DNA from: Leishmania martiniquensis
Taxonomy: Eukaryota > Euglenozoa > Kinetoplastea > Trypanosomatida > Trypanosomatidae
Direction of reading: 5' to 3'
NCBI RefSeq assembly: GCF_017916325.1
Contig: NC_090145.1
Span: 583,971-647,970, forward strand
Length of the DNA: 64,000 bases
Shown: positions 1 through 10,439 of the stretch, piece by piece
Layout of the letters: every line of letters starts with the position of its first letter
Position numbering within the stretch: the stretch's first letter is position 1
Made by a program: the position numbers and the translations under genes
The notes under the pieces: generated by a model
Told to the model about the DNA's origin: nothing
What the model saw: the letters and a program-made list of their open reading frames with translations, nothing else
The model's database searches: none

Positions 1-456
1 ATCCCCCTCGCTTTTCGCTATTTGGCGGTGACTGCCCAGGACGATTCCCTCGCCCTGCTCGTCGAGGCGGCTCTCCACCAGGTCCAGCTTGCACCCCACC
101 AGGATGAGCGGTGGCACCACCGGTGAGTACCGCTCGAGCCGCTCATACCACTGATCAAGGCTCTCGAAGGATTCCCGGTTTGTAAGATCGAAGCACAACA
201 AGGCGCCCTGGCAGTTGCGGTAAAAGGCGGTCGTGAGCGTGACGAAGTCGTCCTGCCCGCTGGTGTCCCACACCTGCAGCCGTACACAGCGCGGCTTCTT
301 TTCGAGGGTGTTGCAGCTACTGTACTTAAAGTCCATACCTAGGGTAGGAACGAGGTCGGGATAGAAAGCGTCGTCGCAGAAGCGGGACGTGATATTGCTC
401 TTGCCTACGCTGACGCTTCCAATCACGATGACCTTGTATGCCAAGTCTTCTTCCAT
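1..456 (-). CDS. Rab-like small GTPase, 3' end outside window
   Basis: Reading the minus strand from the ATG at 454-456 gives 152 open codons that run off the window edge, so the C-terminus is missing. The GTPase motifs are in order: P-loop GSVSVGKS (about residues 13-20), a switch I region ending PTLGMDF that matches the Rab-type PT(I)GxDF, switch II WDTSGQD, and the base-recognition motif at GCKLD. The last is unusual: most Rabs have NKxD, Rho proteins have TKxD, and here the first residue is Cys. Proteins of this family cycle between GTP and GDP forms and direct vesicle traffic or signalling. The prenylation signal, if any, lies outside the window, so Rab versus Rab-like or Rho-like cannot be settled. 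It is the most downstream gene seen of the leftward run. Confidence 0.85.
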   Translation of the reverse strand, partial: MEEDLAYKVIVIGSVSVGKSNITSRFCDDAFYPDLVPTLGMDFKYSSCNTLEKKPRCVRLQVWDTSGQDDFVTLTTAFYRNCQGALLCFDLTNRESFESLDQWYERLERYSPVVPPLILVGCKLDLVESRLDEQGEGIVLGSHRQIAKSEGD

Positions 457-1521
457 TGTCCTTCTCTCGCCACCGTCCCGGCCACGATCGCTTCGATTTT
501 GTTACACGCAATAGGACTCACTGTGATGGCGGTGGGGTTCACTGCAACGGGGCTCGCGATCTTTATTCCTCCGGGGCGTGGCAAAGAAAGAAGGGGTGAG
601 CGACCAGGGCAGGGAGGCGTGAGCGGAGAGGGAATGCAAAATAAAGCGTGCCCCCCAATCGCGCAGAGCAGCAGCCGGCAGCAAGCAGTTCGGAGAGGCA
701 ACAGCGGTGTCTCAAAAAGCGAGGGAGAAGGGAGCTTGTAGGCGAAGGGTTCAAGGAGTAAGGACTGCAGCAGAACGCCAGAAAATGTATGCATAAATAT
801 AAATGTATATATGTCTGTATATATGTATATATACACAGCAGGAGCGCGGAGTGAGTCAACAAGAGACAGGCCAGCAGGGAGTGGCACAGGCGCGTGGCCT
901 CCGACTCGTACAAACCTTCAACAGCAAGGGGGGAAGAAATTTACTGCAAGCAAGGAGGGTGGACAGGTGAGTCAGCAGTGGAGGCAGGAGTGGAGTAGGG
1001 GACGCTCCAGGGCGAGATGTGGTGTGATGCCGCTGTTGCCACCAACTCACATCCACACCTCTCGTCCTGAAAGACAACGACGGCGGCGGCAGAAATAGGC
1101 AACCAACATTCACTCTCGCAATCTGTGTCGCCCTCTTGGCGTCGGTGGCTCCCCGCTGGTCGGACCGTTTGCGCGGGTGGGTGAGGGGTAAAGCGTAAAG
1201 GGGTGAGCAGAGTGTGCTTGCAGCGGTAGGCCAGGGATTAAGGAAGGAGGCACATGGGAACGAGCGACAGGACGGGTGCGCGTGACACCGTCTGCGTGTA
1301 TGCGCGAACTCAAGTCTGCGCACAATACCTTCATCTCAGCCTTTTTTTAATGGCTGTGTCACTACAGCCGTGCGCTCGATTGACCTCGAGGGCAGACTGC
1401 AGCAGCGATGTTGCGCACGCTCTCCGCACTCCGACTACAGGGTGGTGAGCAGGCACAGAGCTAAGGAGGAGGCCGATGATACTTCTGCGCACACGTGGAA
1501 GAGTTTGAGGGGGATAGACGC
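457..1521. other. Intergenic stretch, no gene seen
   Basis: Open frames here are short, compositionally biased and conflict on both strands. The only structure is an AT-rich tract of TATA/TGTATA words at about 783-835, a simple-sequence repeat. It would be the 5' flank of the GTPase gene. Confidence 0.6.
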
Positions 1522-2074
1522 CTGTTTGCTTTTCTAATGTGCCCACCCCGCCATACACCACGAGTGCACCTCTACTCGCACGGCCCTGTCACGGGCCCGC
1601 CCCCCACCCCTGCTGGTGCGAAGCAGCGCCAGTCACGCGCTCACAGCAGTGCCGACAGAGTCGGCTCAGCACAGCCCCTGCACCGAGCCCTGCCGGCGCC
1701 CGCCTCGCGCGTCGCCACACAGCCGCGCCCATCGTGCCAGCCGCCACCAGGCGCATCTCGCGAGGTGGTGCAGGCACCCCACACACCAGTGGGCTGGGTG
1801 AGGTACGTTCGAGCCGCGCCGACAGCTTGCCCGTCATGCGGGTCGTGCAAGCATCGCCATCGTCGCATGTCACTCCGACGCAACGCTGTCCAGGACCTGG
1901 CTGCTCGCAACGGTAGCGATACATCGCTCTGACGCCCCTCCTCCAACGTCGCAGGTGCTCGACTCTGTGTCACCAGCAGAAGCACTGGGGCATCGGCAGG
2001 CACAGGAGGGGGGCGCCTTGACTTCTCCCGCACAGGGTGGGCACTGGGCCCATGAGACACCACACGCGCTGAGG
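1522..2074 (-). repeat. SIDER-like retroposon, copy A (reverse)
   Basis: This is the reverse complement of the GC-rich element found on the plus strand at 20.2, 27.3, 32.4, 34.4, 37.6 and 45.2 kb. It is nearly full length: its upstream edge stops after the CTCAGCGCGTG segment, about 20 bp short of the longest copies. At the other end it carries the extended 3' tail (tatggcggggtgggcac, then an A-rich agaaaagcaaac) that only the copy at 34.4 kb also keeps. Because neighbouring genes are on the minus strand, this copy is sense to transcription. The SIDER assignment rests on size, 5' truncation pattern, A-rich tail and intergenic position, not on an alignment. Confidence 0.75.
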
Positions 2075-2549
2075 GTTGCCTCTTCCCCGACCCGCGGATG
2101 TATGTGAGGTGCACGAGTGGAGGGAGAAAACGGTGTAGAGAGACAGAACGGAAAGCCACACAGGAGAGGGGATGCCCCGGCAAAATCGCGGTTGCGCCTC
2201 GCTTTCACTCCCCCCTTTCGCGACTGCTTTGGTACGTACGCGAGAGACACGAAATGACAGGCGATGGTAAACGTGGCGCTACAGAAGCGAAAACACGCAG
2301 AAGGATAAAGACGGGTGAGCCGCGGGGTGTAAAAAAAAACACCTGAGCGTGCGCTGAGGGAGTTTTGGCGGCGTCGCAGCTGAAGTGTTGAAGAAAGCAC
2401 CAGCACCAACTCTCGCCGAAACACACGCGCACTGATGTGTGTCTAAGTGTCAAAGTTATTCATGAGATTGCATCCGCATCGCGCCACAGAGAAATACCGC
2501 AGGCAGTTGTAAAGGCATCACACACCCATTCATCGGCGTGTGATGCGCT
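2075..2549. other. Intergenic stretch, no gene seen
   Basis: Sequence between the repeat and the small membrane-protein gene, expected to be mostly its 3' untranslated region. It holds a poly(A) run near 2331-2339 on the plus strand. No coding signal is seen. Confidence 0.5.
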
Positions 2550-2972
2550 CTAACGGTACCAGGACGGGTGCGCCTCCTCCAGTCGCTGCCGGAGACAGCG
2601 CACACGCGGCGCCTCGTACGGTGGTGAGTTCATCAATGTAAAAAGATGGAAGGCGAGTCCGCTAACGGTGGCAACTGCCATCAAAGTGACGATAACGATG
2701 CGAACTGGCGCGAAGGTGTCGATGAGATCTGTGTTGGACGGCAACGGACGCTCTCGGTAGTGGGTCGCCTCCGATGGCGTGATAGAGTCCGCTATCGGAC
2801 CATGCGGAGCTGTTAGGATGCAGCCGTACACAATGAAGGGGAACGAGGCGCAGCCAACAATGAAGAACAGGGCTGACTGTGGGGCCAAGTGGGAGCCGAC
2901 GAGTGCGATAGCTATGGCCACGCCAACTGAGACGAGCACCGCAAAGGTGCCAGCGCCCACACCCAGTATCAT
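2550..2972 (-). CDS. Small membrane protein with three predicted spans
   Basis: A 140-residue protein of unknown function. The frame is open further upstream to 3329, but that extension passes through TATATG-type low-complexity sequence, so I take the ATG at 2970-2972, just before the first hydrophobic segment. Spans are at about residues 2-26, 33-55 and 88-112, separated by a polar loop (about 56-87), with a basic tail containing RVRCLRQR. The layout of two close spans, a loop and a further span loosely recalls the Vps55/leptin-receptor-overlapping family of endosomal proteins, but key motifs are not convincing and that is only a suggestion. It lies in the leftward gene run between the RIB43A gene and the GTPase gene. 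Confidence 0.6.
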   Translation of the reverse strand: MILGVGAGTFAVLVSVGVAIAIALVGSHLAPQSALFFIVGCASFPFIVYGCILTAPHGPIADSITPSEATHYRERPLPSNTDLIDTFAPVRIVIVTLMAVATVSGLAFHLFTLMNSPPYEAPRVRCLRQRLEEAHPSWYR

Positions 2973-5900
2973 CCTTGGCAAGCGTGGCGAGGGATGGGGT
3001 GGGGACGTCACAGCACTTGAAGGTGTATCTATGGGTAGATGCGTGTAGACTCCCTTACCGGGGAGGGGCGGCAATCCGAAGGTGGCTTGAGAGAGTGGGG
3101 TGATTCGCTCCGCGTGGCCTGTGTACATCCACACAGATATGTATATATGTATATGCGTATGTACACCGGGACACTCGAGGGCAGCAGCAGCCTCAGTGCA
3201 ACAAGCTGAGTACTCGTGCCAGTCGGAGTGCGCTGGCCGGGTGGTCAAGAGCTCCGTCACAAGAGAAAAGGTGCACAAGAAGGTCAAGACGGTCCATGCG
3301 AAAGACTCCTGGGACGCTGAGGGCGGCAATCAGGGACGGGGAGGAGCGGAGGGGCGAGGGGGGAACAATGAAGCCGACGCCCTCTGGCGGCCACGCAACG
3401 AAGCAAAGACGCCCGAATCCCCTATTTCACACACACCCATACACACGACAAAGGTACCGTTGAGGGAAAGAGAGCGAAGATGGTGAGCACGATGCGTGCA
3501 TAGTTCGTGCGTGGACGAGAGAGCGTCAGTTCGAAAATTCTTTCGAGAGCCAAATTCGCACAGCGCAGGCGCGGATGCCGTGGCAACAGCGGCGGCGGCA
3601 GCAGTAGTGGCAGTACCCTTAGAATTGACCGGTCGCCACCGCCAAAACAAAGACGCCGCAGTTGGTCACGATCTGAGACTGGCGATGGCTGCATTTCACA
3701 CGAAGAGAAACACGATAGGAGAGTAGTGGCCGCGGAGGGGGAGCGAAGAAAGAAGGGAAGCCCTATATCTGCACGGCGGCACACGTCAGGGTACCGCCAG
3801 AGAGGTTGCGGGCTGAATGGTATCCGTGGCACTGCCTTTGTCGCTTTTCTCATCCCATCCTCCGTGGTCTCCGCAGCGTGGCATGCGTGTGCGGTGTAAA
3901 CATAGAGTCCGGGAGCAACGACCCCCTTGACGGTGCGGCAGATCGGACCTCAGTGCGGTCTGCTGGTGCCCTCTCCTCCTTCGAGCCAAAGTAACAGTGC
4001 ACCCAACGTAAAACCAAACCTCTCGTGAAGCTCGCCGTCTATCAGCCTGCATATGTGTGCGTGCCTGTATATTGCCGCGCTCTTTCCCTCTAATGGAAGA
4101 AGCGCCGCATCAGTGACAACCACAACCGCAGCCATACCTCACAGGCTTGAAGGAAGTGCACTAAGCGGTGAGCTGGAGAGAGAGGGACAGAAGGGACATC
4201 TTCACAAAAAGCGAGAGACGCAAAGAGGGAGGAATTGCGTTGAGCAGCTGAGGTGACGGTGCGCGGCGGCCGCAGAAACACACGGCTGCGCGTATGTATG
4301 TACAAGTGCACAAGCCAAACATGTCTTAACGTGACGTTCCACCACGAACAAGTCCACATTTATTCGCGCGTACAACAACAGTTCATCTACTTGAGTTCCA
4401 CTATAGCTTAACGCTGACCGCCTCTGCCGATTCTCCCTCGTCTTCTGGCGCACGTTGCTTGGTTGAAGCCAGACAGACCTGGGTGAGCTGCACGCAGTGA
4501 TTCAGGCGAGCCGCGCCCAGGGTTCTGCTTGAAGACAGCAGCGGTGACGTCTCCCTGGCGGGTCGCGGGAGGGGTGCTAGGTACATGTGGGGTGACCTCG
4601 AGGAAGAGGTTCGGCAGTTGCAGGTCAGGGCCCTCATAGGACCCGCGCCCTGCATGTATGCCATGCCTTGCCCTGAGCTGCCTCAAGCGGCCGCCTTCCA
4701 TAATACGGTGTGATGCCTCTCCACATTGGAGTCCGCAGAAGTCGACGGCGCTGTTCAGAGGGCTTTTGGCCGCGATTTTGGCCTCTGTGGATCCATCAGC
4801 CCACCCCATCCGCGTATAGGTGATGGTGTACGCTTCACACACACGTGCACCTCGGCGTTGGTCGATATGAGTCGCATGATGGACTTTTCGACCACCACTC
4901 TTGCGCAGCTGACCCTTGCAGGCTGCGCTTAGATGCCATACACCGTGGCAGCTATGCTCAGCAGTGCATGCGCACAGGCCTCGCGCTTTGGCACTCATTA
5001 GCCTGCTTCACGACGGCCCTGTTGTCTGGGGGGGGGCTCGCTGCCTTCACCCTCCCCTTTCTGTTGACGCCACCAAAAAAGCGGCGCGCCTGCAAGGCTT
5101 GCCCGCACACACCGTGACGGGCGGGCCGCCACTGTGAGGCTGTGCCGACCGGGGGCATTCTGCCCATTCCTGAACCTGCACGCCTTCGCCCAGCCCCTGC
5201 GCAGAGCGAGCCCATGGCTTGACATCCTGAAGAGGCCGCGGTAGGCACCCACTGAGGAAAGCCCATGCAACTCGACCACCAGGTGCGACACCACACCGTT
5301 GCACGCACGGGCCTAGCGGGGAGCGCGGCGTGCTTACAGGGCCAAGCGATGCGCAAGTTTCGCACAGCACATCGGTCACAGCGCCGGGTCGAACGCCTTC
5401 ATCTTGAAAGCAAGCGGGGACGGTGGCTCTGGCGAGGATGGGTACACCAAAAACGGTAGCAGAGTGGTAGACAGTACACCCTCTGCGCTCCAAATTGCCG
5501 CTGCCACGCACCAGCCGTCGCAGGAGCGCAAGATACAAGGAGGTCTCCATGCGGAGCTGGGCAAGAATGGTTTCCTGCCGCGGCGGAAGCCCGAAACCAT
5601 TGCTCTTACGTTGGACGGTGACCGCCATGCCACGTGTTTCTCTGGTTGTGCCATTTCGCATCGCTGTTCACGGGAGAGGAGTGCAAATCCCGGCTTGAAG
5701 TCGAAGACCCGTGGCCGAGTCCGTCACCTCTGCTGTGGGCTTCGGGCTCCTCTGGCACTGCCGATATTCGCAAGCGTGTCAGCGTTGTCGTTGTGTTCCG
5801 ATTCACAAGGACCGAAGGTAAGCTGAAATGAGAAGTGCACGCAACGGACTCGAAGCGGTAGGGTTGGTGCCCGTAAACACTGCACCCCCCTCCCCCCCGC

Positions 5901-6272
5901 ACATCTCCTTCACTGTTGTTGGACTCCTTCAGAAGACCTCGAGAGGGAAGGGGCCGAACAAAAACAGAAAACAATAACAGAGAAAGGGCGAGAGAAGGCT
6001 GCGTGTGGGAGCCCCGCCGGCGCACGCGTAACCGCACTCCGAAGAAAAAAGAAAGAAAGGCAGTGACAGTCGTACTATACATTGGCTGTGAGGGCAGCCC
6101 CCTCCCCTCCACGCCACCTCCACAGACAGACTTATGCAAACACTGTCAAAGAAAGGGGTTCGTACATCTTCTAAAACTTTCAAAAAAAAATGAAGTCGAG
6201 TACAAAAAGGGTTGGGGGTGAGTAGCACAGCGCTTCGGCCAGCATCAGCCGAAGCCGCCGCACACGTCCCGA
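2973..6272. other. 3.3-kb intergenic region, no convincing gene
   Basis: Several frames of 130-205 codons are open here (for example minus-strand 4408-4998 and 5047-5661), but they overlap open frames on the other strand, have arginine/proline/cysteine-rich compositions and no recognisable domain. Between about 4400 and 5700 the sequence is GC-rich and, on the minus strand, shares short words with the dispersed repeat, so an old, decayed retroposon is possible. A 9-A run lies at 6181-6189, in the 3' flank of the RIB43A gene's neighbour. Confidence 0.5.
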
Positions 6273-7487
6273 TTACAAGCACCGATCCCAGTACTTGAAG
6301 TAGTCCTCGTCTACTGCATTTGTGTAAAGCTCGTCTAATTCGGCCTTGCGCTGGGCGGCGGCCTGGGCCTGCATCCTTTGGATCTCCGCCAGCTGCTCGC
6401 GCTCAGCCCGACGTTCGCGCTCGCGCTGACGGTCGAGGGCGTTCGCCATTCGTAACTGCATGTGCTCCTGCTGTGACCACTGCTTTTCCTCCTCTACCTC
6501 TAGCAGACGCCGACGGCGGAGCTCACGGAGCTGCTCATCTTGGGCGGCTCGTAGCAGGGCCTTCTGCTTATCCGACATCCCCTTGTAGCGCTCCGCCTTG
6601 ACGCTGGCGCCGAGCTCGCTGACTACGGTCTCGCGCTCGTTGAGGAAGTCGCTATTCATCTGGTACGCGATCTCTTCCAGTCCAAGGCGTGTGTCCTCCT
6701 CTTTGGCGCGCACCGCTTCGCGTCGCTGCTGTTCGGCGAGCGCGCGGTTGAAGTCAGCCCCGTTCTTCTCCATAAGCCTACGCTGCTCTGCTACCTTTTT
6801 CTCCACCTCGTACAGGCGGTAGTTCACCTCCTCGTTGCGGTCGTCGAAGGCGCGGTCGCGCTCCTGCTCCATCCACTTCTTAGCGAGCTTCTCGTTCACT
6901 TGCTGCTGCGCCCACTGGCGCTGCTGGCGCTGCTGCGCAGCCCTGCGGGCTGCGAAGTCGAGATCCTCGCCTTCAAACTTCTGCAGCGAGGACGGCCCGT
7001 TGCGCGGATCGTTATCCCCGACGCGTGCTGGCAGCTCCTTGCGCCGCGCCTCCGGGTCGTTGAGGTCCCACTCTCGGCCCAGTTCCTTCTTCTGAAAGGT
7101 CTGACGATAGTCCTGCAACTCCTTTTCTCGAGCTGCTCGAATGGCGTTCACCTCCTGCTGCAGTGCACACGCGTGTCGGTCCATCAAGAGCGCCTGACGG
7201 TCGTAGTAGTCGTCCCTCTCTTTTTCCAGCCGGCGCAACGCTTCCTTCTCACGCACCTGCGCATCTAATGCCTCGCGATCGATGCCCATCTTGCGCACCT
7301 TCGGATCTTTCAGTCGCTCCGCCCGCTGCAGCATGAAGAGGTGTTTCTTAGACTTCACGTTCGTTGGACCCCAGGCACTGGGGGTGTTGACGGAGTTCAT
7401 AGCTGCCGCGCCGCTGCTGCCGGTCGCAGTAAGCCCGCTCTGCGTCTGCGCTGCCGAGCTCATTTGAGTGTCGCTGTGTGGATACAT
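6273..7487 (-). CDS. RIB43A-family flagellar microtubule protein
   Basis: A 404-residue, highly charged, almost entirely coiled-coil protein. RIB43A proteins bind the inner lumen of axonemal doublet microtubules (protofilament ribbons) and stabilise cilia and flagella. The match rests on length (family members are about 380-400 residues), the repeated arginine/glutamate/glutamine-rich helices, the early segment with LKDPKVRKMGID, the central RNGPSSLQKFEGED segment, and the aromatic C-terminal end with YFKYWDRCL after an N-x-x-x-DEDY-type segment. The start is the first ATG (7485-7487); a second in-frame ATG eight codons on (MSSAAQ) is an alternative. It fits a flagellated protist and sits in the leftward gene run. 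Confidence 0.88.
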   Translation of the reverse strand: MYPHSDTQMSSAAQTQSGLTATGSSGAAAMNSVNTPSAWGPTNVKSKKHLFMLQRAERLKDPKVRKMGIDREALDAQVREKEALRRLEKERDDYYDRQALLMDRHACALQQEVNAIRAAREKELQDYRQTFQKKELGREWDLNDPEARRKELPARVGDNDPRNGPSSLQKFEGEDLDFAARRAAQQRQQRQWAQQQVNEKLAKKWMEQERDRAFDDRNEEVNYRLYEVEKKVAEQRRLMEKNGADFNRALAEQQRREAVRAKEEDTRLGLEEIAYQMNSDFLNERETVVSELGASVKAERYKGMSDKQKALLRAAQDEQLRELRRRRLLEVEEEKQWSQQEHMQLRMANALDRQRERERRAEREQLAEIQRMQAQAAAQRKAELDELYTNAVDEDYFKYWDRCL

Positions 7488-8528
7488 GGGCGTTCACCTT
7501 TGGCAGACACTTGGCCGTCGCAGCGGGGGAGGGAGAGAGTAGAGTAGGGCAGTTGAGTGAAAGGTGGGGGGGGGGAAGGGGCTGCAGAGCGAAGGGGAGC
7601 TCACAAGACCGAATATCGAGATTGACAAGCTCTCAGCTGCAGTCATCGACGTACCTCCTCCAAAAGGCCCCAAATTCTTGCGAGTGCAAGTACAGCGTGT
7701 GTGTAGGGGGGGGGATAGAGAACGAGCAAGGGTGTGAGGGCAGCAGCAGCAGCACCATCAGCGGCGGCTAAGAAAAAAATGAGTCGAGTGCTGAGGCCCT
7801 GTTGGGGAGGGTGTTGACTGGCGGAGTGCTTCAAGGCGGCGACGGAGGAGAAAACGCCGCGGCTTCCTCGATGGGAGATGCTGGTGCACGGAGGAGGAAA
7901 GAGAGAGTGTCAGGAGGATATGCTGCCGGTGCGGAGGGAGAGGAGGAAGGGGGGAGCTGCGGGTGGCGCGTCAGGGAGACTCTAAAGAAGGCCCTCGCTG
8001 GAAGAAGAGGGCGGGCACCAGTCATGAGGCCTCAAAGCCTCCCTCTGGATCTCCCCTCCCGACAGTGCAACTCAGAGGCACCCCCCTCAAAGCGGTTGAG
8101 CAGCAGAGAACACAGCAGACAGCGTATCCGAGTTCGTTGCACGTTTTTTCGTCTTTTACGCACTTGCTTTTCTTGTTGCCATAATGTGTGCGTATACATA
8201 TAATATATATATATATATGTATACGTGTCTGTGGGATGCACGTGCCTGAGGCATGAAAGACACGGCGCAGCAGCGAGGGGAAGAGGGGTGGGTGGGTGGC
8301 GCAGGAACAGCGCCGCTGCGCTCCCTCCTTATCTCTCGTCGACTGCTTGGGTTTCCCCAGATGATGATACCGACGGCCCATTTCGAAAGGTGCGCAGAAG
8401 GAGGGCTCGCCCACCTTCGGCACATGCTCACCTGACCCGTTGGCCGCCACAGCTACATGAACACCATCAAGGACGTCGCAGAATGAAGCACACACCAGCG
8501 GCAACAGCCATACAGCCGTCAAATTTCG
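7488..8528. other. Intergenic region with TA microsatellite
   Basis: No gene seen. G-runs flank the RIB43A start. An alternating TA tract occupies about 8196-8225. The remainder is the 5' flank of the RIB43A gene and the 3' flank of the zinc-finger gene. Confidence 0.6.
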
Positions 8529-8993
8529 CTACTGCTGCGGCTTAAACTCAACCAAAGGCGACGGCGCCGAGCACTTGAAGCAAAACTTGCGGTTACTGCG
8601 GTTGACACCCTTGCACTTGGGGCATGTCCACAGCGTCGTCTCCTTCCCGGGCAACGGAGGCGGTATCGGCTTCGGCTGCTGACACTTGTGGCACAAAACG
8701 GAGCCTCTAAAGTTCATTTGCCCGCATGGGCAGGCCCAATCATGTGGGTCCTCACCTGGCAGGCTGGGGCGGCGAGCGCCAGGAGGAAGGGGAGGGGCTG
8801 GAGCACCACACTTGTAGCACTCGCGCTTGGATTTGTAATTGACTTCACCACACTGGCACAGCCAGTCGCCCTTGGTTGGCTCGCGATTGCGTTGCCGACG
8901 CGAATGGCCCGCGAGGCGTCGGGCGAGGCACAACGGCGTCGCGGTGGAGAAGGTGCGCGCGCACGTATACGCTGTACTACTCGTCATGGCCAT
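8529..8993 (-). CDS. Triple RanBP2-type zinc-finger protein, probably mitochondrial
   Basis: A 154-residue protein from the ATG at 8991-8993 (a second ATG two codons later is equally possible). Residues 1-36 are rich in Ser/Thr/Arg/Ala without acids, as in a mitochondrial import signal. Three RanBP2-type fingers follow: W44 with Cys 46/48/59/62, W86 with Cys 88/90/101/104, and W122 with Cys 124/127/138/141, each with the Asn found mid-finger in this family. Fingers one and two have CxC rather than the usual CxxC first pair. RanBP2-type fingers commonly bind single-stranded RNA, and kinetoplastid mitochondria use such proteins in RNA editing and processing. I infer an RNA-binding role there but cannot assign a specific complex. 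Proline-rich linkers separate the fingers. Confidence 0.82.
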   Translation of the reverse strand: MAMTSSTAYTCARTFSTATPLCLARRLAGHSRRQRNREPTKGDWLCQCGEVNYKSKRECYKCGAPAPPLPPGARRPSLPGEDPHDWACPCGQMNFRGSVLCHKCQQPKPIPPPLPGKETTLWTCPKCKGVNRSNRKFCFKCSAPSPLVEFKPQQ

Positions 8994-10439
8994 TTTTACC
9001 ACGACCCCGGAAGCCGTAGGGTGCGCAGCAGCGGCCCTGTCGGCTCCACAGAAACTGCGCAGAAAACGCGCTCCTGCTCGACCGTCACGTGGCCGCATCT
9101 TAGGCGATCTCCCTGAGATGTTCCGCGTGCACCGGCCTCCCCCAGGGAGTTTCCTTTTTTGGTCTGTCTGGGAGTGCCTGTGGGTCGTCCCACGAGACAC
9201 AAACGCTGGCAAGCGCGACAAACAGAAAGGCAAAGGCGGGGAGCAAGGGAACATGTAACACCTCTCACAAGCGTACTGTGCCCCTCTTAGGATCCTACTG
9301 GCCGCATGAATGGATCGTGCAACGCAGCGTGAGTCGGAGGGGGGGGAGATCGATTCGGCGAGAGGAGGTAGGCGGGTAGGTGCCAAGGGAATAGCCAGGC
9401 TTGTGCGTCGGCCTAGTCTCCCGGGGGCAGCAAACAGAGAGAGCTGAGGGGAGCGAACAGATCGAAGGCTTTTGTTTTCCTACCCGGAAGGACGATGCCG
9501 CGGCGCCGCTGCACTTTGCACGAGTTGACAAGAAGTTTAGGTCCACCTTCCCTCTTCTACCTGCAGCATGGGCACAAAAAAGTTCATCACGTGCGAAAAG
9601 GGCAAGAGGAAAGCGGCAAAGATGTGGGGAGAGTCATCGCAGAGGGCACGGAGGCGGCGACAGACACACGGATACTCCATTGCGCAAAGTCAAGGGAGAA
9701 AAGAGAGAAGCCGCGAGCGCAGAGGATTTATACCAGCGACACATGATACAATGACCACGCATCCGTTTACCTGGAAATCACTCGCTTCTTGTGGCCGGGC
9801 AGAAGAGAGCCGCGGCTCATGACTGTGGATGGAGAAGTTATGCTTCCCGCTCTTCAGGCGAGTGCTCGCAGATTTCCCTTGTCCTCGCCGCATCTCTGAC
9901 CTCAAGCGCCTACAGACGCCTGCACACCTAAGAGCGAAATTCAAGAAGGTCACCCCGTCTCCAGCCTGAGCTTCACCCTTTCCTGTCACGGGCAGGTGGG
10001 GGTGAGCTGAGGGAAGGAGAGCTCTTTCGCAGAATGACATTTCCTTTTTTTCTCGTTTTCTGCGTTGTGGATTACGTGCGGGTGTGATGGTGGAGTGCGA
10101 GAAGGCGCGTGCGTACGGCAACGGGGAGGATGCGGGAGGGCGCCGTCTCTTGTCACAAAGAAGACACTGTTTCTGAGCTCTCGTGTGCACCTGTGCATGC
10201 ATGTGTGGTACTGTGCAAACACCTCTTCTCTCAGCATGCAGGGCTCTATCGAGAGAGAGGGGTGGGGCGGGTCTCCTCCCCCCTGTCGAGGGCATTTTCC
10301 TCCCGCCACTTTAAACTGCGACGTTTGCGTAAGGCGCCAGCTACAACACCGGCGTTCTGGGGCCATTCATCACTCTCCCCTCAAGCATGCTGCCTCGGCT
10401 CATGGCTCCGGATAGCGCGCGGGCACCCTGGTCGACATA
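8994..10439. other. Intergenic region, no gene seen
   Basis: Open frames on the two strands shadow each other and none shows a domain. It would hold the 5' flank of the zinc-finger gene and the 3' untranslated region of the exportin gene. Confidence 0.55.

Noticed and set aside
2973..3329. N-terminal extension of the three-span membrane protein
   Set aside because: Translates a TATATGTATATG-type repeat and spacer sequence; the inner ATG directly precedes the first span.
5047..5661. Minus-strand frame of 204 codons, with another at 4408-4998
   Set aside because: Competing frames on both strands, Gly/Arg/Cys/Pro-biased composition and no motif; typical of GC-rich non-coding DNA.
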